This document shows positions 17,258-25,283 of a stretch of 64,000 nt of DNA, piece after piece. The DNA comes from Chitinophaga filiformis (GTDB taxonomy: Bacteria > Bacteroidota > Bacteroidia > Chitinophagales > Chitinophagaceae). How positions within the stretch are numbered: the first letter of the stretch is position 1; each line of letters opens with the position of its first letter. The stretch spans positions 434,001 to 498,000 of the forward strand of contig NZ_JAKIRP010000004.1 of assembly GCF_021646545.1 (NCBI RefSeq). Reading direction: 5' to 3'. The notes under the pieces are model-generated. The model worked only from the letters and a program-made list of their open reading frames with translations, searched no databases and was not told the DNA's origin. A program made the position numbers and the translations under genes.

Positions 17258-17560
17258 TTATCCGTGTAATAATTTGAGGAAGATGATAGTGATGGCGTAA
17301 AGCATGGTGACCAGAAAGATCCCTTTTGCAGTTACGTCTTTCCGACTCCGGGTATAGAAATAGAACACCAGTCCGTTCAGGAGAAGACAGATGCTGATCA
17401 GCTTTGGCAACATCTGGCGGTTTCCCAAAATAAGGGTAATAAATTCATCCAGGGATACATGCTTAGGCATGAAAATCAACAGGTAGTACAGGAAAAAGGC
17501 GAATACCGGGGTAAACATACCCAGCACGATGCCCAATGGGAGATTATCTCGTTTTAACAT
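17258..17560 (-). CDS. Small integral membrane protein between surE and lpxB
   Basis: A 100-residue protein with three predicted membrane helices: GIVLGMFTPVFAFFLYYLLIF (about 10-31, read as two halves around PVF), LISICLLLNGLVFYFYT (about 54-70) and GIFLVTMLYAITIIFLKLL (about 80-98). No catalytic motif and no family I can name. It lies 32 nt after surE and 86 nt before lpxB on the same strand, so a role in the envelope and co-expression with lpxB are likely but not shown by the sequence. Confidence 0.8.
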   Translation of the reverse strand: MLKRDNLPLGIVLGMFTPVFAFFLYYLLIFMPKHVSLDEFITLILGNRQMLPKLISICLLLNGLVFYFYTRSRKDVTAKGIFLVTMLYAITIIFLKLLHG

Positions 17561-17592
17561 AGTAGGTTTTGATAATGTGCGTTAATGACACA

Positions 17593-18372
17593 TCAGAGTT
17601 TCCAGTCGTTCTCAATCTTCTTCTTCAGCTTATAATCTGTCAGGTCAAACTGTACAGGCACCAGGGAAGCATAGTTGTTGGCCAATGCATATACGTCAGT
17701 ATCCTCTCCGTTATCGCGGTTAATGAATTCACCAGTAAGCCAGTAGTATTTTTTACCACGCGGATCACGGCGCTCATCAAAGGCCTCCACCCATTTCGCA
17801 TCTGCCTGACGGCATATCTTAATTCCTTTGTAATCTTCCTTTTTTATAACTGGTATGTTCACATTGAACAAAGTACCTTCCGGCAGTTCAGATTCCAGCA
17901 TCTTTTTAGCTACCGTATAGGCTACCTCCTTACACAAAGAGAAATCTGCATGGAAACTGTAATCGAGGTAAGAAAACCCTACAGATGGCACTCCTTCTAT
18001 CGCGGCTTCCATTGCGGCAGACATAGTGCCGGAATAGATGACATTAATGGAATGATTGGCACCATGGTTGATCCCGCTTACGCAGATGTCAGGCAGACGA
18101 TGCAGGATCTTGTCGCGGGCCAGCTTTACACAATCCACCGGTGTACCGGAACATTGCCAGGCTTCAATGCCCTCAAAAATGTCCACCTGGTCCAGCCGCA
18201 GCGGCACGCCAATAGTGATCGCATGTCCTTTACCCGATTGCGGGCTATCCGGGGCTACCACTACAACCTTACCCAGCGGGCTTACCGCTTCAATCAGGGC
18301 CCTGATACCAGGAGCCGTTACACCATCATCATTCGTAACAAGTATGATCTTTTCCTGCTCGTTTCCCTTCAC
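17593..18372 (-). CDS. surE: 5'-nucleotidase SurE
   Basis: Metal-dependent nucleoside 5'-monophosphate phosphatase of the stationary-phase survival family, cytoplasmic. The metal site and signature are intact: ILVTNDDGVTAPGIRAL (Asp-Asp near residue 14-15), VVVAPDSPQSGKGHAIT, SGTPVDCVKLA, SGINHGANHSINVIYSGTMSAAMEA. Length is 259 residues, as usual. The start MKGNEQEKIILVTNDDG places the metal-binding Asp pair at the normal distance. It heads the surE - membrane protein - lpxB group. Confidence 0.97.
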   Translation of the reverse strand: MKGNEQEKIILVTNDDGVTAPGIRALIEAVSPLGKVVVVAPDSPQSGKGHAITIGVPLRLDQVDIFEGIEAWQCSGTPVDCVKLARDKILHRLPDICVSGINHGANHSINVIYSGTMSAAMEAAIEGVPSVGFSYLDYSFHADFSLCKEVAYTVAKKMLESELPEGTLFNVNIPVIKKEDYKGIKICRQADAKWVEAFDERRDPRGKKYYWLTGEFINRDNGEDTDVYALANNYASLVPVQFDLTDYKLKKKIENDWKL

Positions 18373-18536
18373 AAACGTTGCTATTTACTTTTCGACAAAT
18401 TTAATATTCTTAACTGATAGTCCATAACGCACGGTCGTGTGATAATGCGTAACAGACTAAAAACGCAAAAGATAGGTGAAACATTACGGCTGTTTTACCT
18501 TATCTTTTACAAATAACATATAATTAACATACTATA

Positions 18537-19328
18537 TTACAGATCAGTACGAAGCATCCTTGTGAACACCAATCCTACCAGGAGTCCTACATATAAGACC
18601 ATTACTACCAGATATACCTGGCTATCATAAGGTGCCTGATAGCCAGCTAATTTCTCTACTTTTTCCACAATAGGAAAGGGCAGCAATTCATCTCCCGCCT
18701 GCAGCGGGAATAAGCCACCAATGTTGCCCCAATTGCGTTTTGCAATAAAGACCAGCAGTTGTTCAAGGAACATCGTATACCCTATAAATAATATAATTGC
18801 AAGCCCTGTACGTTTTACCACCATTGCCAGGAATAGAGCCAGTGACAGCGATACAACCACCTGCAACAGGTAATAAAGTATATAATGGCTGTTTTCCAGG
18901 CTAAACGCAGCCTTTCCATAAAAACCGCCAAAAATGAACACCGTGATAAGGGAGGTCAGAAACGCTACCAGCGACAATGTCACGATCCAGAATAACTTTG
19001 AGATTACGAAATCCTTACGTTCCCATCCATCAATAATATTCTGACGGTGCGTTTTGTAGGTAAATTCATTGGTCACCAGTGTGATCAGCAACAGGCCGAA
19101 AATCCCGGAGGTATAAGATCCGACACTACTTACCGTCTGCCAGACCGTTGGGAAATCGTATATAGATTGCCCCAGCAACGTTTGTGCTTCTTTAGGGATT
19201 CTCCTGGCGAAGACATCATGAATGATAAAGTTAGGTGCCAGAATAGACAGCAGGCCCAGGGCGATGAACACCCAGAAAGTGCGGTAATTCTTTACCTTCA
19301 GCCATTCTATTTTTATGATTTGCAGCAT
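18537..19328 (-). CDS. ABC-2 type transporter permease
   Basis: Membrane subunit of an ABC exporter. The 263-residue protein has six predicted membrane spans, starting with YRTFWVFIALGLLSILAPNF and ending with VYLVVMVLYVGLLVGLVFT, and a long loop after the first span, as in ABC-2/NosY-like permeases. The motif EFTYKTHRQNIIDGW after span 2 is typical of this group, in which the coupling region touches the ATPase. It starts 19 nt after the ATPase gene on the same strand, so the two form one transporter. The substrate is unknown. Confidence 0.9.
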   Translation of the reverse strand: MLQIIKIEWLKVKNYRTFWVFIALGLLSILAPNFIIHDVFARRIPKEAQTLLGQSIYDFPTVWQTVSSVGSYTSGIFGLLLITLVTNEFTYKTHRQNIIDGWERKDFVISKLFWIVTLSLVAFLTSLITVFIFGGFYGKAAFSLENSHYILYYLLQVVVSLSLALFLAMVVKRTGLAIILFIGYTMFLEQLLVFIAKRNWGNIGGLFPLQAGDELLPFPIVEKVEKLAGYQAPYDSQVYLVVMVLYVGLLVGLVFTRMLRTDL

Positions 19329-19347
19329 ATGTGTGATGCGAAGAGTA

Positions 19348-20241
19348 TTAGTTATTGGTTAATTCCAGGAATGCTGTTTCCAGGCTCTTTCTGCTCATCT
19401 GCAGATGACTGAGCCAGATGCCCTGCTGTGCGCACCAGTTATTCAGTGCCGCCGGGTCAACTGAATCCCTGAAGGTTACCTGCAGCAGCCCATCTCCCGC
19501 AGGCAAAAGCGCCACAAATGCAGGATGTTGCTGTATCAGCTGCGCCAATCCATGGCTGTCTGCGCTGCCTATCTCAATAAAATTATCCCTGGACACAACG
19601 GTATTCACCGGTCCCGAGCCGAGCAGCTGGCCTTTTCTCAGGATGGCTACATGCGTACATACCTTTTCCACTTCATCCAGTAGGTGACTGGCCATAATAA
19701 TAGTCTTACCTGACAGCGCCAGCTGGCGGATAAGATTCCTGACCTCTGCTATCCCCACAGGGTCCAGTCCGTTGGTCGGCTCGTCCAGTATCAGGACCTG
19801 CGGATCTCCCAGCATGGCCGCCGCTATAGCGAGACGCTGCTTCATACCGAGGGAGTAGGTCTTAAAGGCCGAATGCTGGCGGGCCGTCAATCCGGCCAGC
19901 TCCAGCACCCTGGGAATGTCCGCTTCGCTTTGTTGCTTGATATTGGCCACTATCTGCAGGTTCCGGTAGCCGGAAAGGTAGTGGTAAAAGTTAGGCGTTT
20001 CCAGGAGGGTACCAATCTTCCGCCGCTGCAGGGCAGAAGGTGGCGCATCCAACAGGGTAAAAGAACCGGCATCCGCTTTCAGGACGTCGGTAACAATGCC
20101 CAATAGCGTAGTTTTTCCGCTCCCATTCGGGCCCAGTATGCCAAATACGCAATTAGTGGGAATATCAAATGATACTCCTGACAATGCCTGTACGGCACCA
20201 TATCTTTTTGAAATGTTCTGAAGGGAAAGAATAGTCGACAT
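19348..20241 (-). CDS. ABC transporter ATP-binding protein
   Basis: Energises the ABC-2 permease encoded just downstream. All nucleotide-binding motifs are intact: Walker A GPNGSGKTT (about residue 37-45), Q-loop near LLETPNFYHYLSG, signature YSLGMKQRL, Walker B VLILDEPTNGLDP and the switch His in MASHLLDEV. About 85 C-terminal residues form the extra domain seen in DrrA/CcmA-type exporter ATPases. Length 297 residues. The gene begins 8 nt after the FadN-like gene stop on the same strand, so it may be transcribed with it, although no functional link is apparent. Confidence 0.94.
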   Translation of the reverse strand: MSTILSLQNISKRYGAVQALSGVSFDIPTNCVFGILGPNGSGKTTLLGIVTDVLKADAGSFTLLDAPPSALQRRKIGTLLETPNFYHYLSGYRNLQIVANIKQQSEADIPRVLELAGLTARQHSAFKTYSLGMKQRLAIAAAMLGDPQVLILDEPTNGLDPVGIAEVRNLIRQLALSGKTIIMASHLLDEVEKVCTHVAILRKGQLLGSGPVNTVVSRDNFIEIGSADSHGLAQLIQQHPAFVALLPAGDGLLQVTFRDSVDPAALNNWCAQQGIWLSHLQMSRKSLETAFLELTNN

Positions 20242-20249
20242 CAGGTGGT

Positions 20250-22649
20250 TTAGTTTCTAATTGGTTTCCCTGTTTTGATCACGCTCTGCAACCGCTCCAG
20301 TGTTTTACGCTCTCCCGCCAGACTGAGGAATGCTTCCCTTTCAATGTCCAGCAGATATTGTTCGCTTACCAAAGACGCTTCTGACAAATCCCCTCCGCTC
20401 ATTACGTATGCGAGCTTGCCGGCAATCTTTGCGTCATGATCGGAAATATAGTTCGAGAACCGCATGCTGTGGATGCCTGTCAGCATCATTCCAAGGGCTG
20501 TGCGACCCAGTACTTTAATGTCTTTTCTTTCTACAGGACGTGTATACCCTTCTTCCGCCATTTGCAGTATACTGCGTTTGGCATCAGCAATCAGGCGGCT
20601 CTGGTTCAGCGTGATCTCATCATGTCCTTTCCGCAGGATGCCCAGATCGAATGCCTCATGAGCAGAAGTACTCACTTTCGCCATCGCGATGGTCATAAAC
20701 CTGTCTTTCAGCGGCTCCTCTTCTATGCGGCCTTCCTTGAACTCGTCGGCCGCACGCAATGCCATTTCCTTGGTGCCACCACCGCCGGGTATCAGGCCTA
20801 CGCCCAGTTCTACCAGTCCGATATAAGACTCTGCCGCAGCCTGTACTTTATCTGCATGCAGGCACATCTCACAGCCACCACCCAATGTAAGCGCGTGTGG
20901 AGCAACTATTACCGGAATAGAAGAATAACGGAGGCGCATGGTGGTCTTCTGGAACATGCGTACTGCCATGTCCAGCTCATCATACTCCTGTTCGGCTGCA
21001 AACATGAAGATCATGCCCACATTAGCACCTGCAGAAAAGTTAGCGCCTTCATTGGCAAGGATCAGTCCGCGGAAATCTTTCTCTGCCCTGTCAATGGCTT
21101 TATTCACACCTTCCAGCACTTCTCCGCCGATGGTATTCATCTTCGTTTTCCAGTCGAGCACTACCACGCCATCGCCTATGTCATACAGGTTGCAGGCACT
21201 GTTCTTCCAGACAACATTACCGGAAAGATTTTCCAGGATAACGAAGGTATCTGCACCAGGCAGCAGTTTATAAACATGTGTCTTAACATCGTAGTAATAC
21301 CGCTTCCCGTTCTCTACTTTATAGAAGCTTTTAACGCCTTTTTCCAGCATTTCCTTTACCCATGGGGCCACACTCAGGCCTTTAGCTTCAATTGCCTTAA
21401 TGCCTTTTTCAACACCTACTACATCCCACGATTCAAAGGGTCCTATTTCCCAGCCAAAACCGGCCTTCATGGCATCATCCACTTTGTAGATGTCGTCCGC
21501 TATCTCAGGTATCCGGTGAGAGATATAAGAGAACAGATGTGCATGGAACTGCTGATAGAACTCTCCTGCTTTATCGGTTGCATTATATAACGCGACAAGT
21601 CGCTGCTTCAGATCTTCCACCTGTTTGGCGGCCTCTATGCTGGCAAACTTAGATTTCTGCCGGGGGCCATACTCCATCGTTTCCAGGTTCAGCGTAAGAA
21701 TCTCCTTACCGCCCTCTCCCTTTGTCTTTTTGTAGAAACCCTGGCCTGTCTTATCGCCCAGCCATTTGTTTTCCACCACTTTCTGCAGGAATGGAGGGAT
21801 CACAAATATATTCCTGGCTTCGTCCTGCGGACAGTTATCAGCCACACCCTTTGCTACTTTTACAAGCGTATCGACTCCCACGACATCGGCTGTACGGAAA
21901 GTAGCCGATTTGGGCCTTCCGATCACCGGTCCGGTCAGCGTGTCTATCTCATCGATATTCAGCTTCAATTCCTGCATGAGGTGGAAGATGGCCATGATGG
22001 AATACACCCCCACCCTGTTGGCAATAAATGCAGGGGTATCCTTACAGAGCACGGTTGTTTTACCCAGATAGAGATCTCCGTAGTTCATCAGGAAGTCTAC
22101 TATTTCCGGGTCAGTATATGGTGTAGGAATTATTTCCAGTAAGCGCAAATAACGAGGTGGGTTAAAAAAGTGCGTTCCGCAGAAATGTTTCTTAAAATCG
22201 TCACTACGACCGTCAGCCATCAGATGAATAGGAATACCCGATGTGTTGGAAGTGATCAGCGTACCGGGTTTACGGTATTTCTCCACTTCTGAGAACACTG
22301 ACTTCTTGATATCCAGGTTTTCCACCACTACTTCGATGATCCAGTCATAGTTGGCAACCTCCTTCATATCGTCCGTAAAATTTCCTGTACGGATCAGCTT
22401 TACCACATCCTTCTGGTATACGGGGGAAGGGTTGGCTTTCAGGGCAGACTGCAATGCTTCGTTTACGATGCGGTTCCTGACCGCTTTACTGTCCAGCGAC
22501 AGTCCTTTAGCTTTTTCTGTATCAGTTAACTCTTTAGGGGCAATATCCAGTAACAACACCTGAACTCCGACTCCTGCAAAATGAGCTGCTATACGAGAAC
22601 CCATTACTCCTGAACCTAAAACGGCCACCTTATTGATGTGTCTTTTCAT
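20250..22649 (-). CDS. FadN-type 3-hydroxyacyl-CoA dehydrogenase / enoyl-CoA hydratase
   Basis: Bifunctional fatty-acid beta-oxidation enzyme. From the ATG at 22649 (MKRHINKVAVLGSGVMGS) it has 799 residues, close to Bacillus FadN (about 790). The dehydrogenase half comes first: NAD site GSGVMGSRIAAHFAG, then HFFNPPRYLRLLEIIPT and KDTPAFIANRVGVY. The enoyl-CoA hydratase/crotonase half begins near residue 480, with ANFSAGANVGMIF, ALTLGGGCEMCLHAD and ELGVGLIPGGGGTKEM. This order (dehydrogenase then hydratase) is the reverse of FadB. The upstream in-frame ATG at 22748 is rejected because it adds 33 residues with no family counterpart. FadN is usually followed by a thiolase and acyl-CoA dehydrogenase; here an ABC exporter follows instead. 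Confidence 0.94.
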   Translation of the reverse strand: MKRHINKVAVLGSGVMGSRIAAHFAGVGVQVLLLDIAPKELTDTEKAKGLSLDSKAVRNRIVNEALQSALKANPSPVYQKDVVKLIRTGNFTDDMKEVANYDWIIEVVVENLDIKKSVFSEVEKYRKPGTLITSNTSGIPIHLMADGRSDDFKKHFCGTHFFNPPRYLRLLEIIPTPYTDPEIVDFLMNYGDLYLGKTTVLCKDTPAFIANRVGVYSIMAIFHLMQELKLNIDEIDTLTGPVIGRPKSATFRTADVVGVDTLVKVAKGVADNCPQDEARNIFVIPPFLQKVVENKWLGDKTGQGFYKKTKGEGGKEILTLNLETMEYGPRQKSKFASIEAAKQVEDLKQRLVALYNATDKAGEFYQQFHAHLFSYISHRIPEIADDIYKVDDAMKAGFGWEIGPFESWDVVGVEKGIKAIEAKGLSVAPWVKEMLEKGVKSFYKVENGKRYYYDVKTHVYKLLPGADTFVILENLSGNVVWKNSACNLYDIGDGVVVLDWKTKMNTIGGEVLEGVNKAIDRAEKDFRGLILANEGANFSAGANVGMIFMFAAEQEYDELDMAVRMFQKTTMRLRYSSIPVIVAPHALTLGGGCEMCLHADKVQAAAESYIGLVELGVGLIPGGGGTKEMALRAADEFKEGRIEEEPLKDRFMTIAMAKVSTSAHEAFDLGILRKGHDEITLNQSRLIADAKRSILQMAEEGYTRPVERKDIKVLGRTALGMMLTGIHSMRFSNYISDHDAKIAGKLAYVMSGGDLSEASLVSEQYLLDIEREAFLSLAGERKTLERLQSVIKTGKPIRN

Positions 22650-22755
22650 AGAACGCGTTTTATAAGCTACAAGCGCTAAGGCATTGTAGTGAGTCTTTTC
22701 GTTAATATCGATTAATGAATATATGATTTTTTGGGAGACTTGAGGCAAAAGGAAG

Positions 22756-22796
22756 AAAAAAACGAACAGGCCGTCTCCGGTACCGGGACGGCCTGT
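22756..22796 (-). terminator. Terminator after the PepSY gene
   Basis: A 9-bp perfect stem ACAGGCCGT/ACGGCCTGT, extended by pairing inside the loop, is followed on the minus strand by a seven-T run. It separates the PepSY gene from the FadN-like gene. Confidence 0.8.
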
Positions 22797-22821
22797 GAAA
22801 ACAATATAATGGCGTGCTTAC

Positions 22822-24048
22822 TTAAACTGGCTGCAATGCCTTCGCTGTCTCTTGCTTTTTGCCCACACTTTTCTTCGCTTTCTTTTTACGTCCCAGCCAT
22901 ACCAGGAAACCCGTAACGGGCAAACTGGCGCCGATCAGTGCGCCAAAGAAGGCCAGGATCTTACCGGGCAAGCCCAGTATCGAGCCTACGTGAATATCAT
23001 AGTTCATCTTACGCAGTTTCGTTCCAAAGCCAGCTTCCTGGAAACTGATCTCGAATACTTTATCGCCCTTGAGCTGCTGCCCCGTATGCTGGTCGAAGGC
23101 ATAACTCCGGTTGTTATAGAACTTGCCAACGGTGGGATAAATGGTTATATTAATAGCAGCTTTCGGTTTGGATGTATCTGCGAAAGTGTAAAAAAATCCT
23201 TCTGCTTCCGGATGTTTACTGAGTACTTTCCCCCATACAAGGTCCATTGCCTGTTCAGGTGTATACAACTTGCCTGCCTGCAGTGAGTCAGACTGCGGCC
23301 GCTTGAAATCTGGCAGGGTTTGTCCGCCGGAAGTGACCCAATACAGCCCCTTGCTATACCATTTGATGCCATATACCATTCCGGTCAGCGCCATCGCCAG
23401 CACCACCAGTAATGAATAGAAGCCCAATACATTATGCAAGTCATAGTTCACTCTTTTGAAAGAGGCTTTCCATTTTATCTTAAAACTCTGATCGCGTGTA
23501 GCTTTCGTCCATTTCTGCGGCCACCACAATACCATTCCTGTAATGAGGATGAGCACAAAAATGAGGGTACTGTAGTTCACGATCGGACGGCCGATTTCGG
23601 CAGGCATCCAAAGAAAACGGTGGCCATTGAGGATAAAGCGGAAAAAATCAGTTTCGCCGGGTTTATTTTCCTTTATGCTAATCACCTGGCCGGTGTAAGG
23701 ATTCAGCCGCATCACCGTGTTGCCTTTTCTTCCTTCGCCAAGGCTCAGGTAAATAGCTGTTCCCTGTTGATAAGTAACATATCCTGGTTTTTTACCCGGA
23801 TATTTCGCGGCGGCTATTCCCTTCACTTGTGACGGAGTGATCACCGGTTTATCCTGGCGGGCAATTACCGTTTCCGGTTCCATTAACCTGGTAATCTCAT
23901 CATGAAATACCCATATGCAGGCGGTTACGCATACGATGAGCATCACGATACCGGTGATCAGCCCCAGCCATAGGTGTAGCCAGGCGGATATACGATAAAA
24001 AAGGCTGCGTTTCTTTTTAACTGCTGGTTTCCGGGAGAAGAAATTCAT
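22822..24048 (-). CDS. PepSY-associated membrane protein
   Basis: Inner-membrane protein of the PepSY-TM family; members often accompany iron or siderophore uptake and some have ferric-reductase-like roles, but function is generally unproven. The 408-residue protein has four membrane helices: LWLGLITGIVMLIVCVTA (about 27-48), NYSTLIFVLILITGMVLWW (about 158-178), VLGFYSLLVVLAMALTGMVY (about 208-228) and ILAFFGALIGASLPVTGFLVW (about 362-382). PepSY-like segments with GYVTYQQGTAIYL and MRLNPYTGQVI lie between helices 1 and 2, and FDQHTGQQLKGD between 3 and 4. Conserved His residues (HLWLG, NGHRFLW, DLHNVLG, DIHVG) fit heme or metal binding. No TonB receptor adjoins it. Confidence 0.9.
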   Translation of the reverse strand: MNFFSRKPAVKKKRSLFYRISAWLHLWLGLITGIVMLIVCVTACIWVFHDEITRLMEPETVIARQDKPVITPSQVKGIAAAKYPGKKPGYVTYQQGTAIYLSLGEGRKGNTVMRLNPYTGQVISIKENKPGETDFFRFILNGHRFLWMPAEIGRPIVNYSTLIFVLILITGMVLWWPQKWTKATRDQSFKIKWKASFKRVNYDLHNVLGFYSLLVVLAMALTGMVYGIKWYSKGLYWVTSGGQTLPDFKRPQSDSLQAGKLYTPEQAMDLVWGKVLSKHPEAEGFFYTFADTSKPKAAINITIYPTVGKFYNNRSYAFDQHTGQQLKGDKVFEISFQEAGFGTKLRKMNYDIHVGSILGLPGKILAFFGALIGASLPVTGFLVWLGRKKKAKKSVGKKQETAKALQPV

Positions 24049-24395
24049 GTTACGATGTTGAGTGATGGTCCAATAGATGGACCGGCGCGCTGATTGTTGA
24101 TAGAACAGCGCAAAAATACCTCCTTGTCATAGAAAAGGTTTACGCAATCGGGAAATAATAAAGGAGGAAAAAAGATCGGATTTGAGCGGGGGAAATGGAT
24201 GATGATGATTTGTTCATTTTTTGCATACAATCAGATGTCATTCAGTTCATTCATTTAGGTTGTAGTTTTTCCTTATATCTTAATTCTTGATAATTTTGAC
24301 GTGAATGACGGAAGTACAGAAATCAGCGATTAAGCTGTAACTTAGAATACTGCGTTTGTATTAATTATCAGACGAATAAAAGTTCGAAATACATA
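24049..24395. other. AT-rich intergenic region before the toxin-like pair
   Basis: The 347 bases between two divergent genes are markedly AT-rich. A CAAAAATA box (TATTTTTG, a -7 match, minus strand, about 24110-24117) could serve the PepSY gene. I see no clear promoter for the rightward pair and no gene. Confidence 0.45.
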
Positions 24396-24878
24396 ATGAT
24401 TAGTCTTGACTTAAATTCAGTTCTAAATTCTCAATATAAGGAGAACAGGGGGTATAAGAAACTACTCTCCTGGTATTTCGTGTTAAGGAATTTTCTCCCA
24501 ATAAACTGGTCTTTTAAAAAAGCTAATCGTAAACTGCAAGCTCGCCTGGCAATTTTAAAAGAAATGCATGCTTATCTTATGGAGAAAGCACCTGAGTTAA
24601 AAGATACAGATCTGCGTGCTGAAATAACATCCACTGAAAAACTGATTGAGTATATTTACGGGCAAAGGGACATCCTGGAAGGCCATATGCCTCATGCGGG
24701 ATTTAAACCATTACAGCCATCTCTTGATATTACATCAGAGATTATTACTGTTTTACATAGCATATTGCGGATATTACAAAAAAACACACTCAAACCACCA
24801 TTAACAAACAAGACCGAAGAAGCAACTCTTGCTGTTAACCGTTCAAAAAAAACAATCAATAAACTATATGACCGTTAA
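24396..24878 (+). CDS. Unknown 160-residue protein, partner of a PemK/MazF-like gene
   Basis: I do not recognise the family. The protein is basic and probably helical: an aromatic/basic N-terminal third (KKLLSWYFVLRNFLPINWSFKKANRK), a heptad-like middle (LQARLAILKEMHAYLMEKAPE) that could form a coiled coil, and a C-terminal tail of Lys/Asn/Thr (KTEEATLAVNRSKKTINKLYDR). There is no signal peptide; the LL-W-F-L stretch is too polar to be a sure membrane span. Its stop codon lies within the start of the next gene (11-nt overlap), so the two are translated together. By position it could be the antitoxin of the pair, although it is longer than most MazE-type antitoxins. Codon use is AT-richer than in neighbouring genes, which suggests transfer. 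Confidence 0.75.
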   Translation: MISLDLNSVLNSQYKENRGYKKLLSWYFVLRNFLPINWSFKKANRKLQARLAILKEMHAYLMEKAPELKDTDLRAEITSTEKLIEYIYGQRDILEGHMPHAGFKPLQPSLDITSEIITVLHSILRILQKNTLKPPLTNKTEEATLAVNRSKKTINKLYDR

Positions 24879-25230
24879 CCAACGTGACGTATATCTTCTC
24901 CCTCATCCTTACGGAAACAGTCACGGCGAACCACATCCACACATTGTTCTCTCAATACCTGAGGCGAATCAACATGAGAATACTTTTATTGCTGTGATGA
25001 TTACCAGTTCATCTGCTACCAGGGATGATTTTTCTTTTGCATTGTATGACCAAATGTTTGAGAAACCTTTGGCAAAAAATAACTGTCATGCCAGAATGCA
25101 TCTCATGACACTTTCATTTGGGGAAGATATCGACAGGCCAAAGATCAATACAATGAAAATTGCTCCCTTTAAGGAATTGATGCGGAGTATAGGAGATCTC
25201 ATATTCGATTATCACTTCCTTCCTAAATAA
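24868..25230 (+). CDS. PemK/MazF-like protein (probable toxin of a type II module)
   Basis: A 120-residue protein from the ATG at 24868 (MTVNQRDVYLLP). The pattern resembles the PemK/MazF endoribonuclease fold: first strand QRDVYLLPHPYG, then EPHPHIVLSIPEAN where MazF has the RP-V-VIS strand, then IAVMITSSSATRDD where MazF has the conserved VPITS segment, and a C-terminal helix FKELMRSIGDLIFDY. The usual Arg-Pro is replaced by His-Pro, so I call the family with moderate confidence and cannot say whether it cuts RNA. It overlaps the upstream unknown gene by 11 nt and is followed at once by a terminator, so the two genes form a self-contained cassette between the PepSY gene and metG. Confidence 0.65.
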   Translation: MTVNQRDVYLLPHPYGNSHGEPHPHIVLSIPEANQHENTFIAVMITSSSATRDDFSFALYDQMFEKPLAKNNCHARMHLMTLSFGEDIDRPKINTMKIAPFKELMRSIGDLIFDYHFLPK

Positions 25231-25266
25231 AAAGCCCTCCAGCGCTCACGCTCTGAAGGGCCTTTA
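25228..25266. terminator. Shared terminator between the toxin-like pair and metG
   Basis: An imperfect stem (AAAGCCCTCCAGCG against CGCTCTGAAGGGCCTTT) lies between two convergent genes, with A-rich and T-rich flanks. It starts at the stop codon of the toxin-like gene and lies 18 nt beyond the metG stop, and can serve both. Confidence 0.65.
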
Positions 25267-25283
25267 TATCTCTAAAAACTAAA

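Noticed and set aside
20436-21590. A 384-codon open frame antisense to the FadN-type gene
   Set aside because: The sense strand encodes a complete two-domain enzyme with all motifs; the antisense product shows no domain.
24396-24878. Idea that the 160-residue protein is a MazE antitoxin
   Set aside because: It is about twice the usual length and shows no swapped-hairpin AbrB/MazE motif; only its position supports an antitoxin role.
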